A stretch of 64,000 nucleotides of DNA, taken from NCBI GenBank assembly GCA_006503475.1, contig RSEH01000197.1, forward strand, positions 26,610 through 90,609, in the 5' to 3' direction. The stretch's first letter is position 1; each line of letters starts with the position of its first letter. Under the pieces are notes generated by a model that worked only from the letters and a program-made list of their open reading frames with translations, was not told where the DNA came from and made no database searches. This stretch comes from Stentor roeselii (Eukaryota > Ciliophora > Heterotrichea > Heterotrichida > Stentoridae). The translations under genes were made by a program, and so were the position numbers. Shown here piece after piece: positions 39,501 to 45,960 of this stretch.

Positions 39501-41236
39501 ATTAAAAGTTCGCAGATTCCTTCTGTGATTTGGTCTGAAAACTTTGGAAGTGATAGGACGAGGTCTTGGATACTTTCGAGAATGCCTTGGGAAAAGTGAG
39601 CTGAACTTATGCTTTGAGGTGAACAGCCGATCACTTGGATCATTGTTTTTACTGCTTGGGAATCTTCGATCATTCGTGGAATCTCTTGGGTCTCTGTTGG
39701 AACACCGCATAGAAAACGACCCAGAATGTCGACTTGACGGATATTTGTGGGGAACCTTTTTCCAATAGAACTAAGCAAGTACTTAATCATCTGAGCCATA
39801 AGTCTATTATACTCCTGAGAAAAGCTATTTTGCACAATCTGAAAAATAATCAAAAGCGAGTCTTCATAAAACTCATACAAACAATTCGCAAAAATTTCCG
39901 TAATTTTTTCAATAAACCCAGTTTCCAAAATCATCTGTGTCATATCATCAAGTCCTCCATAAACCTCTTCCCATCGATCAACAAGTATCTTAAAAAACTT
40001 AAGAGCATTTTTCAGTAATTTTCCCGTTTTCCTCAAAAAGTCCTCATCTAAAAACGAATTCAGAAAATTTTGAATAGTTTTCGAGATGAGTTGAATAAAA
40101 ACCCCAGTGACATTATTTTCTCTTAAAAGTTGCAAATTTCTCTTAAGTAATCCAAACATCTGCAAAATGACCTGAGACATCAAATCAGGAGACCTGCCTT
40201 CATCAGAGAGTTTCTGCAAAAAGCTCATCAAATGAATAGAAAATAAAGGATATTCACTTGGAAGGTTTCCTTGAACATATCGACTAGTGAGAGGTACAAG
40301 TTCAAGAACACTGACGATAAAAACCTCATCTTGGGGGTAAAACGAAGCCGCTGTCAAAGACTTCAAAATTTCCACAACAAGCCTGCTCCAAACGTTAAGT
40401 CTTTCATGAATATTAAAATTAAACTTTTCACTTGTTACAAGCCGCCGCTGCTCGATGAGACTCAAAGTCTTTCCAATTAAATTCAAACATTCAGAAGAAA
40501 ATTCAGCTCCCAGGTTCATTCGCACGAGATCTGCAAGGTCATCAAAAAGAAAAGTGTTCAAATTGTTTTCAATGCAGAAATCGACAAGGTTCTTAAAACG
40601 AGAAGTGCTGAAAAACACCTGAGTCGCCAAAACCTTGCAAGTCACAAAATCTGAAGAATTTTCTATTGTCAAGTTCAGGTCTAACTTATTTTCAAAGACT
40701 TGTTGTAAAGGAACTTCTGAGGTTTTTAAGGAATTTTCTTCAAAGGGTTTGGAAAAAATCAGTTTTTTCAAGGAAAAGTCTAAAATTTTAAAAGGAAGGC
40801 CGAAAAGAATCATTGAAAATAACTTTTTTTCGAGTAGGTTTATTGGGAATAGCTCGGGTTTTACTTGGGGAAGGACAAGGTTTAGGATTTGAAGGATTTT
40901 TTTGGTTATTTTCCAGGAAGGTGTATCTAAAAGATCGATCAGCTCTGGCACTGAAGAATATTCTGACCTTACTGATGATGACTTTAGTAAAAGTATTGTA
41001 AAGGAAAGTAAAACCTCTAGTTTTGAATAGGTTTGTGAAGTGTAAGGGTATTTTAGAAGTGAATCTATTTTGTTTAGCAATGGAGCCACAGGGGTTAGGG
41101 TTTCCAGGTCTTCGAAATCCCAGATGGCTTTAGAGAACAGGGAAGAGAGGAATGAGTCTTCGTCTTGTGAGGAGAGGGTTGATATCCATGATTTGAGCGC
41201 TTCTGATGACTCAGATTCTGATTCTACTATTTTCAT
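33506..41236 (-). CDS. HUWE1/TOM1/UPL1-type HECT ubiquitin ligase
   Basis: 2576 residues in one uninterrupted frame. Armadillo-like N-terminal region of about 900 residues; UBA domain at about 990-1035 (LTNMGFTLNQARQALIAVGR ... TEWIFNNP); ubiquitin-binding (UBM) repeats near 1785-1840 (DPDFLNALPEDIRSEVM and SLDPDLRREVLATAS); HECT domain from about 2220 (VQFANEDGIDAGGLAREWF ... LFIPSPNGATFQPN) with the catalytic Cys at 2543 in PTAHTCINQLDLP. This order is that of yeast Tom1, plant UPL1/2 and animal HUWE1 (3200-4400 residues), so this is a shorter member. It forms a thioester with ubiquitin and modifies many nuclear and ribosomal clients. Top-strand skew resets about once per kb within it. Confidence 0.95.
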   Translation of the reverse strand: MKIVESESESSEALKSWISTLSSQDEDSFLSSLFSKAIWDFEDLETLTPVAPLLNKIDSLLKYPYTSQTYSKLEVLLSFTILLLKSSSVRSEYSSVPELIDLLDTPSWKITKKILQILNLVLPQVKPELFPINLLEKKLFSMILFGLPFKILDFSLKKLIFSKPFEENSLKTSEVPLQQVFENKLDLNLTIENSSDFVTCKVLATQVFFSTSRFKNLVDFCIENNLNTFLFDDLADLVRMNLGAEFSSECLNLIGKTLSLIEQRRLVTSEKFNFNIHERLNVWSRLVVEILKSLTAASFYPQDEVFIVSVLELVPLTSRYVQGNLPSEYPLFSIHLMSFLQKLSDEGRSPDLMSQVILQMFGLLKRNLQLLRENNVTGVFIQLISKTIQNFLNSFLDEDFLRKTGKLLKNALKFFKILVDRWEEVYGGLDDMTQMILETGFIEKITEIFANCLYEFYEDSLLIIFQIVQNSFSQEYNRLMAQMIKYLLSSIGKRFPTNIRQVDILGRFLCGVPTETQEIPRMIEDSQAVKTMIQVIGCSPQSISSAHFSQGILESIQDLVLSLPKFSDQITEGICELLISLQSESSREVFFTKVSNIGTLLCSLLHKSSEHTRKFFTCQGLELIIEAFQLKFKPRSLNNELYKLNTFLKTVVDNEISNLVFKRFLTEINKSIEKLVYFIQILPNSEEIEEEFFDQVVFLDLFVDGLRTLGNKWAGANANCKEIVELMLKLADVQRFLIQMQAEKLDLSNESVLKSFVVSPELGILESQDLKTAKENWLFMCQLSIRRLFKAVIKIPNNKVKSEVINEYSLQIGKTLSQIMNDSFRQIEFSSANPCKCYYFALLLSDIIKLIYSEPMSQSFPLLSFLFDEGSENIPNLLKSLQDYSKTIQNTTLSFHSVNSLQILWSLTGKLLENFANEKFSNINLSIIKAFGYSSSKDLNKKLKEVLLKSLKEVQYLEAGQFSLNFAKSVLAILKILTSKPKEISAVDPSCLEALTNMGFTLNQARQALIAVGRNSVESATEWIFNNPDKVLIPVEENPEDQVFTQEIFQQVLDAIPVIPALSQIIAECLTQMIFQQESLCIQLVRNIWKKTENWFFCLRNGNLDFSSEQLEGFLNVLVMVVMRNTVVFEEARNLKVVLNAVRFLNWVDFKGLSEKWVGHLLALVDYVAKTGQEGCFETIGGIVQILRIHNESMAFTGKSLNSLICCINGLLSNLDLVKIFIDLGGVKELILLKSPSDKSDIVSQNKIWVKLFTKLLKDPSVLFHSFQLKLLQKSRKVQKLSDLLRSSPKELNRSSTIFFDSIKSCVDFSKNSGILMITQKKSLKHQDHPKWSTIQDFCDCLSVIFDSDTRGSKQFVLNSNNFLDLLSMTLDRCPVLISRFLSTKFTTVDPKSLEVHSGNLISNLVKVMIPFRYALVLPNLNYLLPGSDSALPQATYDHWLGVNIKILSQLGLHHSQKFYQKEINLEVFKIDQGSGLNDLVDEFTSAICLNLTQNLNRTSHATAVMRIIPEILAELLLVSCPFDRPEVSNNSKLPLNPRQPNHPCNCLFLARKLSSQSSGLLEILSSVFNSADFFEYPSKVIQNIQKLFELLLRYSMNSSLKNDLKWELLRSSDFITFKTHFMQEPIVSNEAPLLAEEDSPLMFGDDAFDDDLASVRGDRTNERELLESLPHSDINRIFPASSGTVIFDESVFRTSHLLRLEDDEMMNLILTNRNRLALPVNDSIPEKPVKRLFRDFQQEIQDFLKKCEEEVVENLQIQEENMKASSSENPSQSNQFSDIDPDFLNALPEDIRSEVMETLSRGEEVINRNDFANVDFVNSLDPDLRREVLATASEDVINSLPEDMAAEAHTLQERLRIRPKPHLRTQPVVRNNCSAGFEVLKDENISEYLKSVFKMKNHGIGLMFEGFTKNVLNVKLFALTLLSLSGNPLNLEEILYFMIGLIASNRHLEDVINILLFLSKFNPRVKQVLLEGDPPELEKIVDLAEVDFFSSSSNALTILLKLINRILKASEGKRLSISRQSLLKLTQVLKQRNLSQKALSKLASILNILSQNPEIKESLLSELQYFLVTISKEIQEKLDKTSFQEITQESQVFRHCEVIRNISGSCHIIDFLWAPLSDFISGLGQSPSDEQVLKKLLPLIQAFFICQRLEESSKSLLYFSQSCSDQLNFLIKSNFSLLDSSLKILTKEFSFLMNFENKRFYFVSRLKDYKRDKAHGSLRLNVRRTDVFTDSFHQLKGKTPEEMQCKLRVQFANEDGIDAGGLAREWFGLLSREMFNPNYALFIPSPNGATFQPNSMSGVNQDHLQFFKFVGRIVGKAISDGYTLDVYFTRSFYKHILGQEVSYQDMEDIDVGFYKNLKSLVDINLAENDLHEYYFCYEEQEFGTVTVKELIPSGNTIKVTESNKLEYIKLLCHMKMTQNIQSQIEAFKTGFYEIVSHELISIFTSKELELLIAGLPTFDVEDLKRNTEYYNYNKESVVITWFWKVLHQFNLEERAEFLQFVTGSSKVPIEGFKALPGMDGPQKFQIHKCFASKERLPTAHTCINQLDLPEYSSEEELRSKLVLAIKEGNEGFGFA

Positions 41237-41431
41237 TTTTATATTTGGATAGATTCGATGATTGATTAGCTGGATATTAGAATTATCTTTAAATTTTTTT
41301 ACTTATGGGGGGTTTGGGAATCGTATTATTGCAGGATTTAACTGAGAGTGGCAAAATGCATAAAATCACGATGACTGCCTACATTTTTTTTCAAATCCTT
41401 TTCTAAAGTCCCTCCAATAATCCCTAAAGAA

Positions 41432-41974
41432 ATGGAAGGGCCAAACCGAGATTCCACAAAATATGAATGCAACATATGCTTCGACGTGGCAATAGAACCA
41501 GTAGTAACAAGTTGCGGTCATTTATACTGGTGATATCCAAATAGCTGGCGATGTATCCACAGTTGGTTAATAAGTAATCGTCAAAACTTCACATGTCCAG
41601 TATGCAATTCAGGTATATCCTCAAATGCCATCATTCCTCTGTTCATTCGAGAAGAAGTCGCTGACAGGCCGGTTGACTTGCCGCAGCGCCCAGAAGCTCA
41701 AAGACAACAGCCTGTTCCAAATCCAAGATTCAACCCTGTACCTTTCAATTAGTTCAGGTTTCTGGACCCGGCTTTTGCACCTCAGCAGGAAGAAAATATT
41801 CAAATGATGGCTGGATTTGGGTTTTTTCCGACTCTTGCAACTTTGGTTTATTCTCATCGACTTTCTTCTGGGGAAAATGGACATGCGCCTTTAGATGTGG
41901 TCACTAAAAGGGAAACTTTGTTTTCGGTTTCGCTGGCTGCTGTGATTTTGATTGTCTTATCGTTAATCTTTTAG
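41432..41974 (+). CDS. RNF5/RNF185-like membrane-anchored RING ubiquitin ligase
   Basis: Three exons, 170 residues (RNF5 has 180). Introns: 41530-41544 (GTGATATCCAAATAG, an unusual GTG start) and 41738-41752 (GTACCTTTCAATTAG). Splicing gives the C3HC4 RING YECNICFDVAIEPVVTSCGH, then LYCWRCIHSWL and CPVCNSGIS, residue for residue the RNF5 pattern. A Pro/Gln-rich linker follows, then two hydrophobic stretches, the last at the C-terminus (LFSVSLAAVILIVLSLIF). In animals and plants these ligases sit in the ER membrane and act in ER-associated degradation. The gene is hidden from simple ORF scans because each exon is short. Confidence 0.92.
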
Positions 41975-42359
41975 GTTTGGGATAGTGGGTTAGGCAGGTG
42001 GGGTTTTAGGGTTTTAGATTTTGGAAGGTTTTAGGATTGGATTTTAGGGAAAAGTTGAAGATTTTTATGAATTTTTTTTGAATATTTTAGGGTGAATAAT
42101 TAATCAATTCATATTTTATTGTTATAAGTAGTATGAAAAGTTATCACATATAAAATTGAAGTAAATTTTTCCTTCATTTTTTCAATTAATTTGACTGCAA
42201 GAAATATTGGATGAAATCTTAGTCTAACATAATATTAATGAAATCGAAATGATGAAATTCTTCAGTTTTAAATCATTCTTCATCAAGTAAATAAATCATT
42301 CTTCATCAAAGTGAATGAATGATTATTAAGGATTAATATAGAATCTTTAATTTTAACAA
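41975..42359. other. Convergent spacer with a small direct repeat
   Basis: 385 bp between two stops. AAATCATTCTTCATCAA occurs twice, at 42270-42286 and 42293-42309. Otherwise AT-rich and empty. Confidence 0.6.
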
Positions 42360-42956
42360 TTAAAACTCCTCACATCGAGTTATCAAAGAATTTTTGCATC
42401 CTAGCAATTTCATATCTTTAGTTGTATCATAAAACAGACTTCTCAAAACTTGAGTCAGTTTATGACTACTTCCCAGATATTTAGTGCTAACTGTAAGACC
42501 CTGTTTTGAGTAATGAATAGACTTTGGGATCTGTCCAAGTTTTTGACAGCACAAAGCAAGGCCATAATAAGCAGACACTATTCCTTCAAACTCTTGACTT
42601 TCATATAATAAGAATAGTGCTTTCGAATTATGGAAAATTGACTTTTCGTATAGACCCTGAAGTGTCATTGAAACACCTAAATTTAAATGAACCTTAGCCA
42701 ACATGATTTTCTCATTCGTCAACTTGAGAATCGACTTCAAAGCAGTGATAGACGCTTTTTTCAAACCAATAACTTGAAAATATGCAGCAAGTTCAAGTAG
42801 AAGTTCACTTTTGACTGAATTACTGATTTTGCTGTTGAAAATCAAAAACTCTGCCTGTTTTAAACAAGCAGCACTAACAGAATACGACTTCTCTTCAAGA
42901 GAAGTCTTCGCTTTCAAGAAAAAATCAAGAATAGATTGAATATTATCACTTGCCAT
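42360..42956 (-). CDS. Probable TPR-repeat protein
   Basis: 198 residues, all helical, with TPR-like spacing: LAKVHLNLGVSMTLQGLYEK near residue 84, and EGIVSAYYGLALCCQKLGQI near 122, each followed by the second helix (SIFHNSKALFLL, SIHYSKQGLTVS). TPRs bind peptides. No catalytic domain or signal; no family assigned. Its start lies next to a 33-bp minisatellite whose unit contains TATAAA on the coding strand. Confidence 0.65.
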   Translation of the reverse strand: MASDNIQSILDFFLKAKTSLEEKSYSVSAACLKQAEFLIFNSKISNSVKSELLLELAAYFQVIGLKKASITALKSILKLTNEKIMLAKVHLNLGVSMTLQGLYEKSIFHNSKALFLLYESQEFEGIVSAYYGLALCCQKLGQIPKSIHYSKQGLTVSTKYLGSSHKLTQVLRSLFYDTTKDMKLLGCKNSLITRCEEF

Positions 42957-42959
42957 GTT

Positions 42960-43157
42960 AACCTGAATCTTTATAAACTAATTTTTTTATTTAACCTCAA
43001 TCTTTATATACTACTTTTATTATTTAACCTGAATCTTTATAAACTACTTTTTTTATTTAATTTCAATCTTTATAAACTACTTTTCTTATTTAACCTGAAT
43101 CTTTATAAACTACTTTTCTTATTTAACCTCAATCTTTATTAACTACTTTTCTTATTT
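42960..43157. repeat. 33-bp minisatellite, six copies
   Basis: Six head-to-tail units of 33 bp (42960-42992, then every 33 bp), with a few substitutions each. The minus-strand unit contains TATAAAG and AGGTTAAATAA. The array fills the spacer between the GNA1-like stop and the TPR start, both on the minus strand. The last copy (43125-43157) encodes the final residues (LNKKSS) and stop of the GNA1-like protein. The first copy directly precedes the TPR gene's start codon. Confidence 0.95.
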
Positions 43158-43633
43158 AAACTCTCTGCAATAGGAAATCGTTTGTCCATCTCAAGGGCAG
43201 CTCTAACAAGTCCACATTTATTATAAAACCCTTCATTAGATTCAGAGCAGTCCAATACAACTTTAAAACATTGATTCCTAACAGCAATATCTTTAAGAAT
43301 TTGAATAATTTTATATCCAAGTCCTTTTCCCTGCATTCTTTTAAGTACAACAATATCCTCAATATACCCAACCAAGTCTCCATTATGAAAAACATCAGGA
43401 CAAATGACTAAAACTCCATTTCCAATGACAATCCCCGAACCCTTCTCAACAACTACAACATTTTTATACCTAACACTGGATTCCTCCTGTTTTTTCCTGA
43501 TATTTTCGCAGCGTTCTTGAGAAAGGTCTCCAATAACAGTTAAATCAGCGAGAACATCTTGATACCCATGTTGAAAGTCTCTACTTACCAACTCTCTAAC
43601 AAGAAACTGTTCATTTTCCAGATAAATTTCCAT
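43139..43633 (-). CDS. GNA1: Glucosamine-6-phosphate N-acetyltransferase
   Basis: 164 residues, usual size for Gna1 (about 160-185). It transfers acetyl from acetyl-CoA to glucosamine-6-phosphate in the hexosamine/UDP-GlcNAc pathway. GNAT motifs: VRELVSRDFQHGYQDVLADL near residues 12-31; YIEDIVVLKRMQGKGLGYKI near 90-109 (acetyl-CoA loop QGKGLG); FKVVLDCSESNEGFYNKCGL near 122-141, the near-diagnostic Gna1 block. No membrane segment, so cytosolic. The last six codons lie in the 33-bp repeat, so the C-terminal tail may have been acquired from it. Confidence 0.92.
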   Translation of the reverse strand: MEIYLENEQFLVRELVSRDFQHGYQDVLADLTVIGDLSQERCENIRKKQEESSVRYKNVVVVEKGSGIVIGNGVLVICPDVFHNGDLVGYIEDIVVLKRMQGKGLGYKIIQILKDIAVRNQCFKVVLDCSESNEGFYNKCGLVRAALEMDKRFPIAESLNKKSS

Positions 43634-43671
43634 AAATTTATAGGTTTAACTAATATTTTCATATTTCCTTA

Positions 43672-45039
43672 TTAAACCATTTGATTAATGAACCTGACAT
43701 TGCATGGGTTATGTGTCTGGTAGTTCAAAAACTCTTCATAATGTCTTTCAATCTTACTTTTGCTTTGCACCTTGCAAACCACTGGCAGGTCAAACACGAT
43801 CTCCATTTCAAGAAAAGGGTGGAAAAAAGTAACTGCTGGGTAAATCTCTTCAATGTTTTTGATCCCCAGAGCAGCTGCTAAGAATCCTGAGTAAAGCTCT
43901 TGAACTACTGTCGCGCCTTCAATGTGTTGGTTTTCGCTCATTTCTTCATCATCGTCGAACTCGCCTTCTCCGAATAAAAAATTCAGGTTGTCCTTTTTGG
44001 CTGTTTTTTCGTCTCTTTCAGGACCGTTGTAATAAAGAAGCTCGTAGTTTGTTTCGAAGAAATATTTACTCACCATCAGGTAAAGCAAACCTCCTGCGAG
44101 AACTCTTGGAATGAACTTTGTAAAATCTACTCGAAGACTTGATGCGTCTAGAATTTGAAGAGTTTCTCGAAATCTTTTGTATGCTTTTTGGTTTGCTTCT
44201 TTGAATACGATAAAACGCTTTTCATAGGATTTTTGAGCGGATGTCTTTTCTGGATCTGAAAGATTGGCGAAGTCTTTGGGCCGGTTAAATGAAACACATC
44301 CAAAATGATAATCAACAAAATTATCCCACTGACTCATAAGCCAGTTGATCCAATTATAAACAGTAGCTGGATAGATCTTAAAATTTAAAGAATTCAATAA
44401 AATCTTTTCGGTGTTCAAGATCTGCTTGGGTGAATATCCATTATCAGCAGACTTGACCCAGTCATCTAGTCTAGGAGGATAGATTTCTTCACATTTACTT
44501 GCAATAACCATACAAGCAATTCCAAACAACTGAAACTCGTTTTTTTTAATTTTCGGTATATTCGATAAAGCCCTATCCATATAGTTAATTGCCAAGTAGC
44601 AAGTTTCTCTTTTCAAAGAAAACTCCGAGCAAATTTCAATCATCCAATCAAAAAGAACGACTCTCATATTATAAGAAATTTCAGGTTGAAGTGTGTCAAT
44701 AGCATAAGGATTCGGCATATACTCCAACTCGTTTTCAGACAATGAAGAAAAATAACCCTCAGTCTTTGCCCGCCAAGTCGTGGAAGGACAACATTCATCT
44801 TCTTCTATTTCAAGAGGAGGATAGTCGAGAACTACAGGCATTGAAAACTCTTGAGCGAAACTTGAATGTCTCTTAGGAGGGTTCATCGGGTAACTCTTCA
44901 ATTTGTCGAAATATGAACGAGAAGGTAAGATCACTGATTCTAAACTTTCTTCACATTCGAACTTTATGTTTATTGATGAGTCTGAAGAGATTATTGACTT
45001 CGTTGAAGGACTGAGGAAGGTTAGAGATACCACTTTCAT
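43672..45039 (-). CDS. Cyclin
   Basis: 455 residues. Cyclin box at about 120-245: MRVVLFDWMIEICSEFSLKR, CYLAINYMDRALS, LFGIACMVIASKCEEIYPP, YSPKQILNTEKILLNSLNFK. These match the mitotic/G1 cyclin core (MRxxLxDW...E, YLAxxxxDR, ASKxEE). A second, less conserved helical domain and an acidic DDDEE patch follow. It should activate a CDK. Fit to A/B versus E type is unclear; the form is closest to cyclin E/B. The long N-terminus (about 110 residues) has no clear destruction box. Its spacer to the GNA1-like gene is 38 bp. Confidence 0.9.
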   Translation of the reverse strand: MKVVSLTFLSPSTKSIISSDSSINIKFECEESLESVILPSRSYFDKLKSYPMNPPKRHSSFAQEFSMPVVLDYPPLEIEEDECCPSTTWRAKTEGYFSSLSENELEYMPNPYAIDTLQPEISYNMRVVLFDWMIEICSEFSLKRETCYLAINYMDRALSNIPKIKKNEFQLFGIACMVIASKCEEIYPPRLDDWVKSADNGYSPKQILNTEKILLNSLNFKIYPATVYNWINWLMSQWDNFVDYHFGCVSFNRPKDFANLSDPEKTSAQKSYEKRFIVFKEANQKAYKRFRETLQILDASSLRVDFTKFIPRVLAGGLLYLMVSKYFFETNYELLYYNGPERDEKTAKKDNLNFLFGEGEFDDDEEMSENQHIEGATVVQELYSGFLAAALGIKNIEEIYPAVTFFHPFLEMEIVFDLPVVCKVQSKSKIERHYEEFLNYQTHNPCNVRFINQMV

Positions 45040-45201
45040 TTTGATTATTATTCCCTTTGAAGGTTTCAGATGGGTTTGGAGGAGGTCTTGGAATTTAGGA
45101 GGATTTTATTTGGAAAATTATTGATGATTAGGGTGGGTTAGAGGAAAATGGTTTCTGGAATAAGAGGTTATTTAAATTAGCACTTTTAAAACTTTATATA
45201 G

Positions 45202-45678
45202 ATGGATACTGAAAAATCAAAACTAAACGATTACCATGAACTCCTACTCCGTCTAGAAAAAGCAAACGAGACCCTAGCATATTACAAAAGTAATAAAGAC
45301 ATAAGTCTACGAGACCTACAAAAGTAATAAAAAATCAGACTAGAGCTTGAAAATTCAGCATTAGCCGAAGAAAACAGCTACTTAAAGTCAAGAATCAGGA
45401 ACATCGAACGAAACGTTTCAAACACGGCAAGATCACAAGACCGCGAGGAAGTCTCTGAAGACTTAACGCCGAATTCTTTTCAAGAAATGAAACAAGTGAT
45501 AAAGTTAAAAATTCCTCGTCTAGATCTCAAGAAAGAGTCCGACAGTATCACAGTAACAGCATCAGAGTTCCACCCCCAGCGTTCTAATTCAAAGTTTTCA
45601 ACACCCTGCAGTACGAAAAGATCTCTGAACTTAAAGGAAAATGCAATTTTAAGGTTAGCCTTAGCCTACAATCTTTAA
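45202..45678 (+). CDS. Small coiled-coil protein, two exons
   Basis: 153 residues after removing a 15-nt intron at 45324-45338 (GTAATAAAAAATCAG). Splicing joins LRDLQK to LELENSALAEENSYLKSR in a continuing coiled coil (residues about 5-75). The rest is Ser/Thr-rich and basic. Unknown family. The two in-frame stops in the genomic DNA lie within the intron. Confidence 0.75.
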
Positions 45679-45934
45679 TAATAACTTGAAAATCTTTAAG
45701 TTTTCTTTGATTTTTAGATTTTAATGAATTATGGAATTTATTAGAATTTTTTATTGTTTGGCTTGATGAAGGACTTTTTGAAACTGGTTTAATCAAAGTA
45801 GATTTTTTTTAAGATTCTGAAATCATTAGAGTTTCTTTGATTTCAATGAAAAACAATAGAAAAACGAGAAATCCAAGATTTTCAGCTAAAATTTAAATGG
45901 AGAAAAGAGCGAAAAAAACACTAAAATTTGCTCG

Positions 45935-45942
45935 GCGGCAAA
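45935..45942 (-). promoter_or_regulatory. E2F-like site TTTGCCGC
   Basis: The minus-strand sequence TTTGCCGC (top GCGGCAAA) fits TTTSSCGC, 19 bp upstream of the claspin-like ATG, and has CpGs unlike its surroundings. A flanking TTTGC...GCAAA inverted repeat is present. Functional role is inference. Confidence 0.4.
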
Positions 45943-45960
45943 ACATGGTAAATTTATATA

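Noticed and set aside
42936-43142. Plus-strand frame with an 11-residue repeat (KLLFLFNLNLY)
   Set aside because: It is a translation of the 33-bp minisatellite, whose unit is a multiple of three. It crosses two minus-strand genes and is not a real product.
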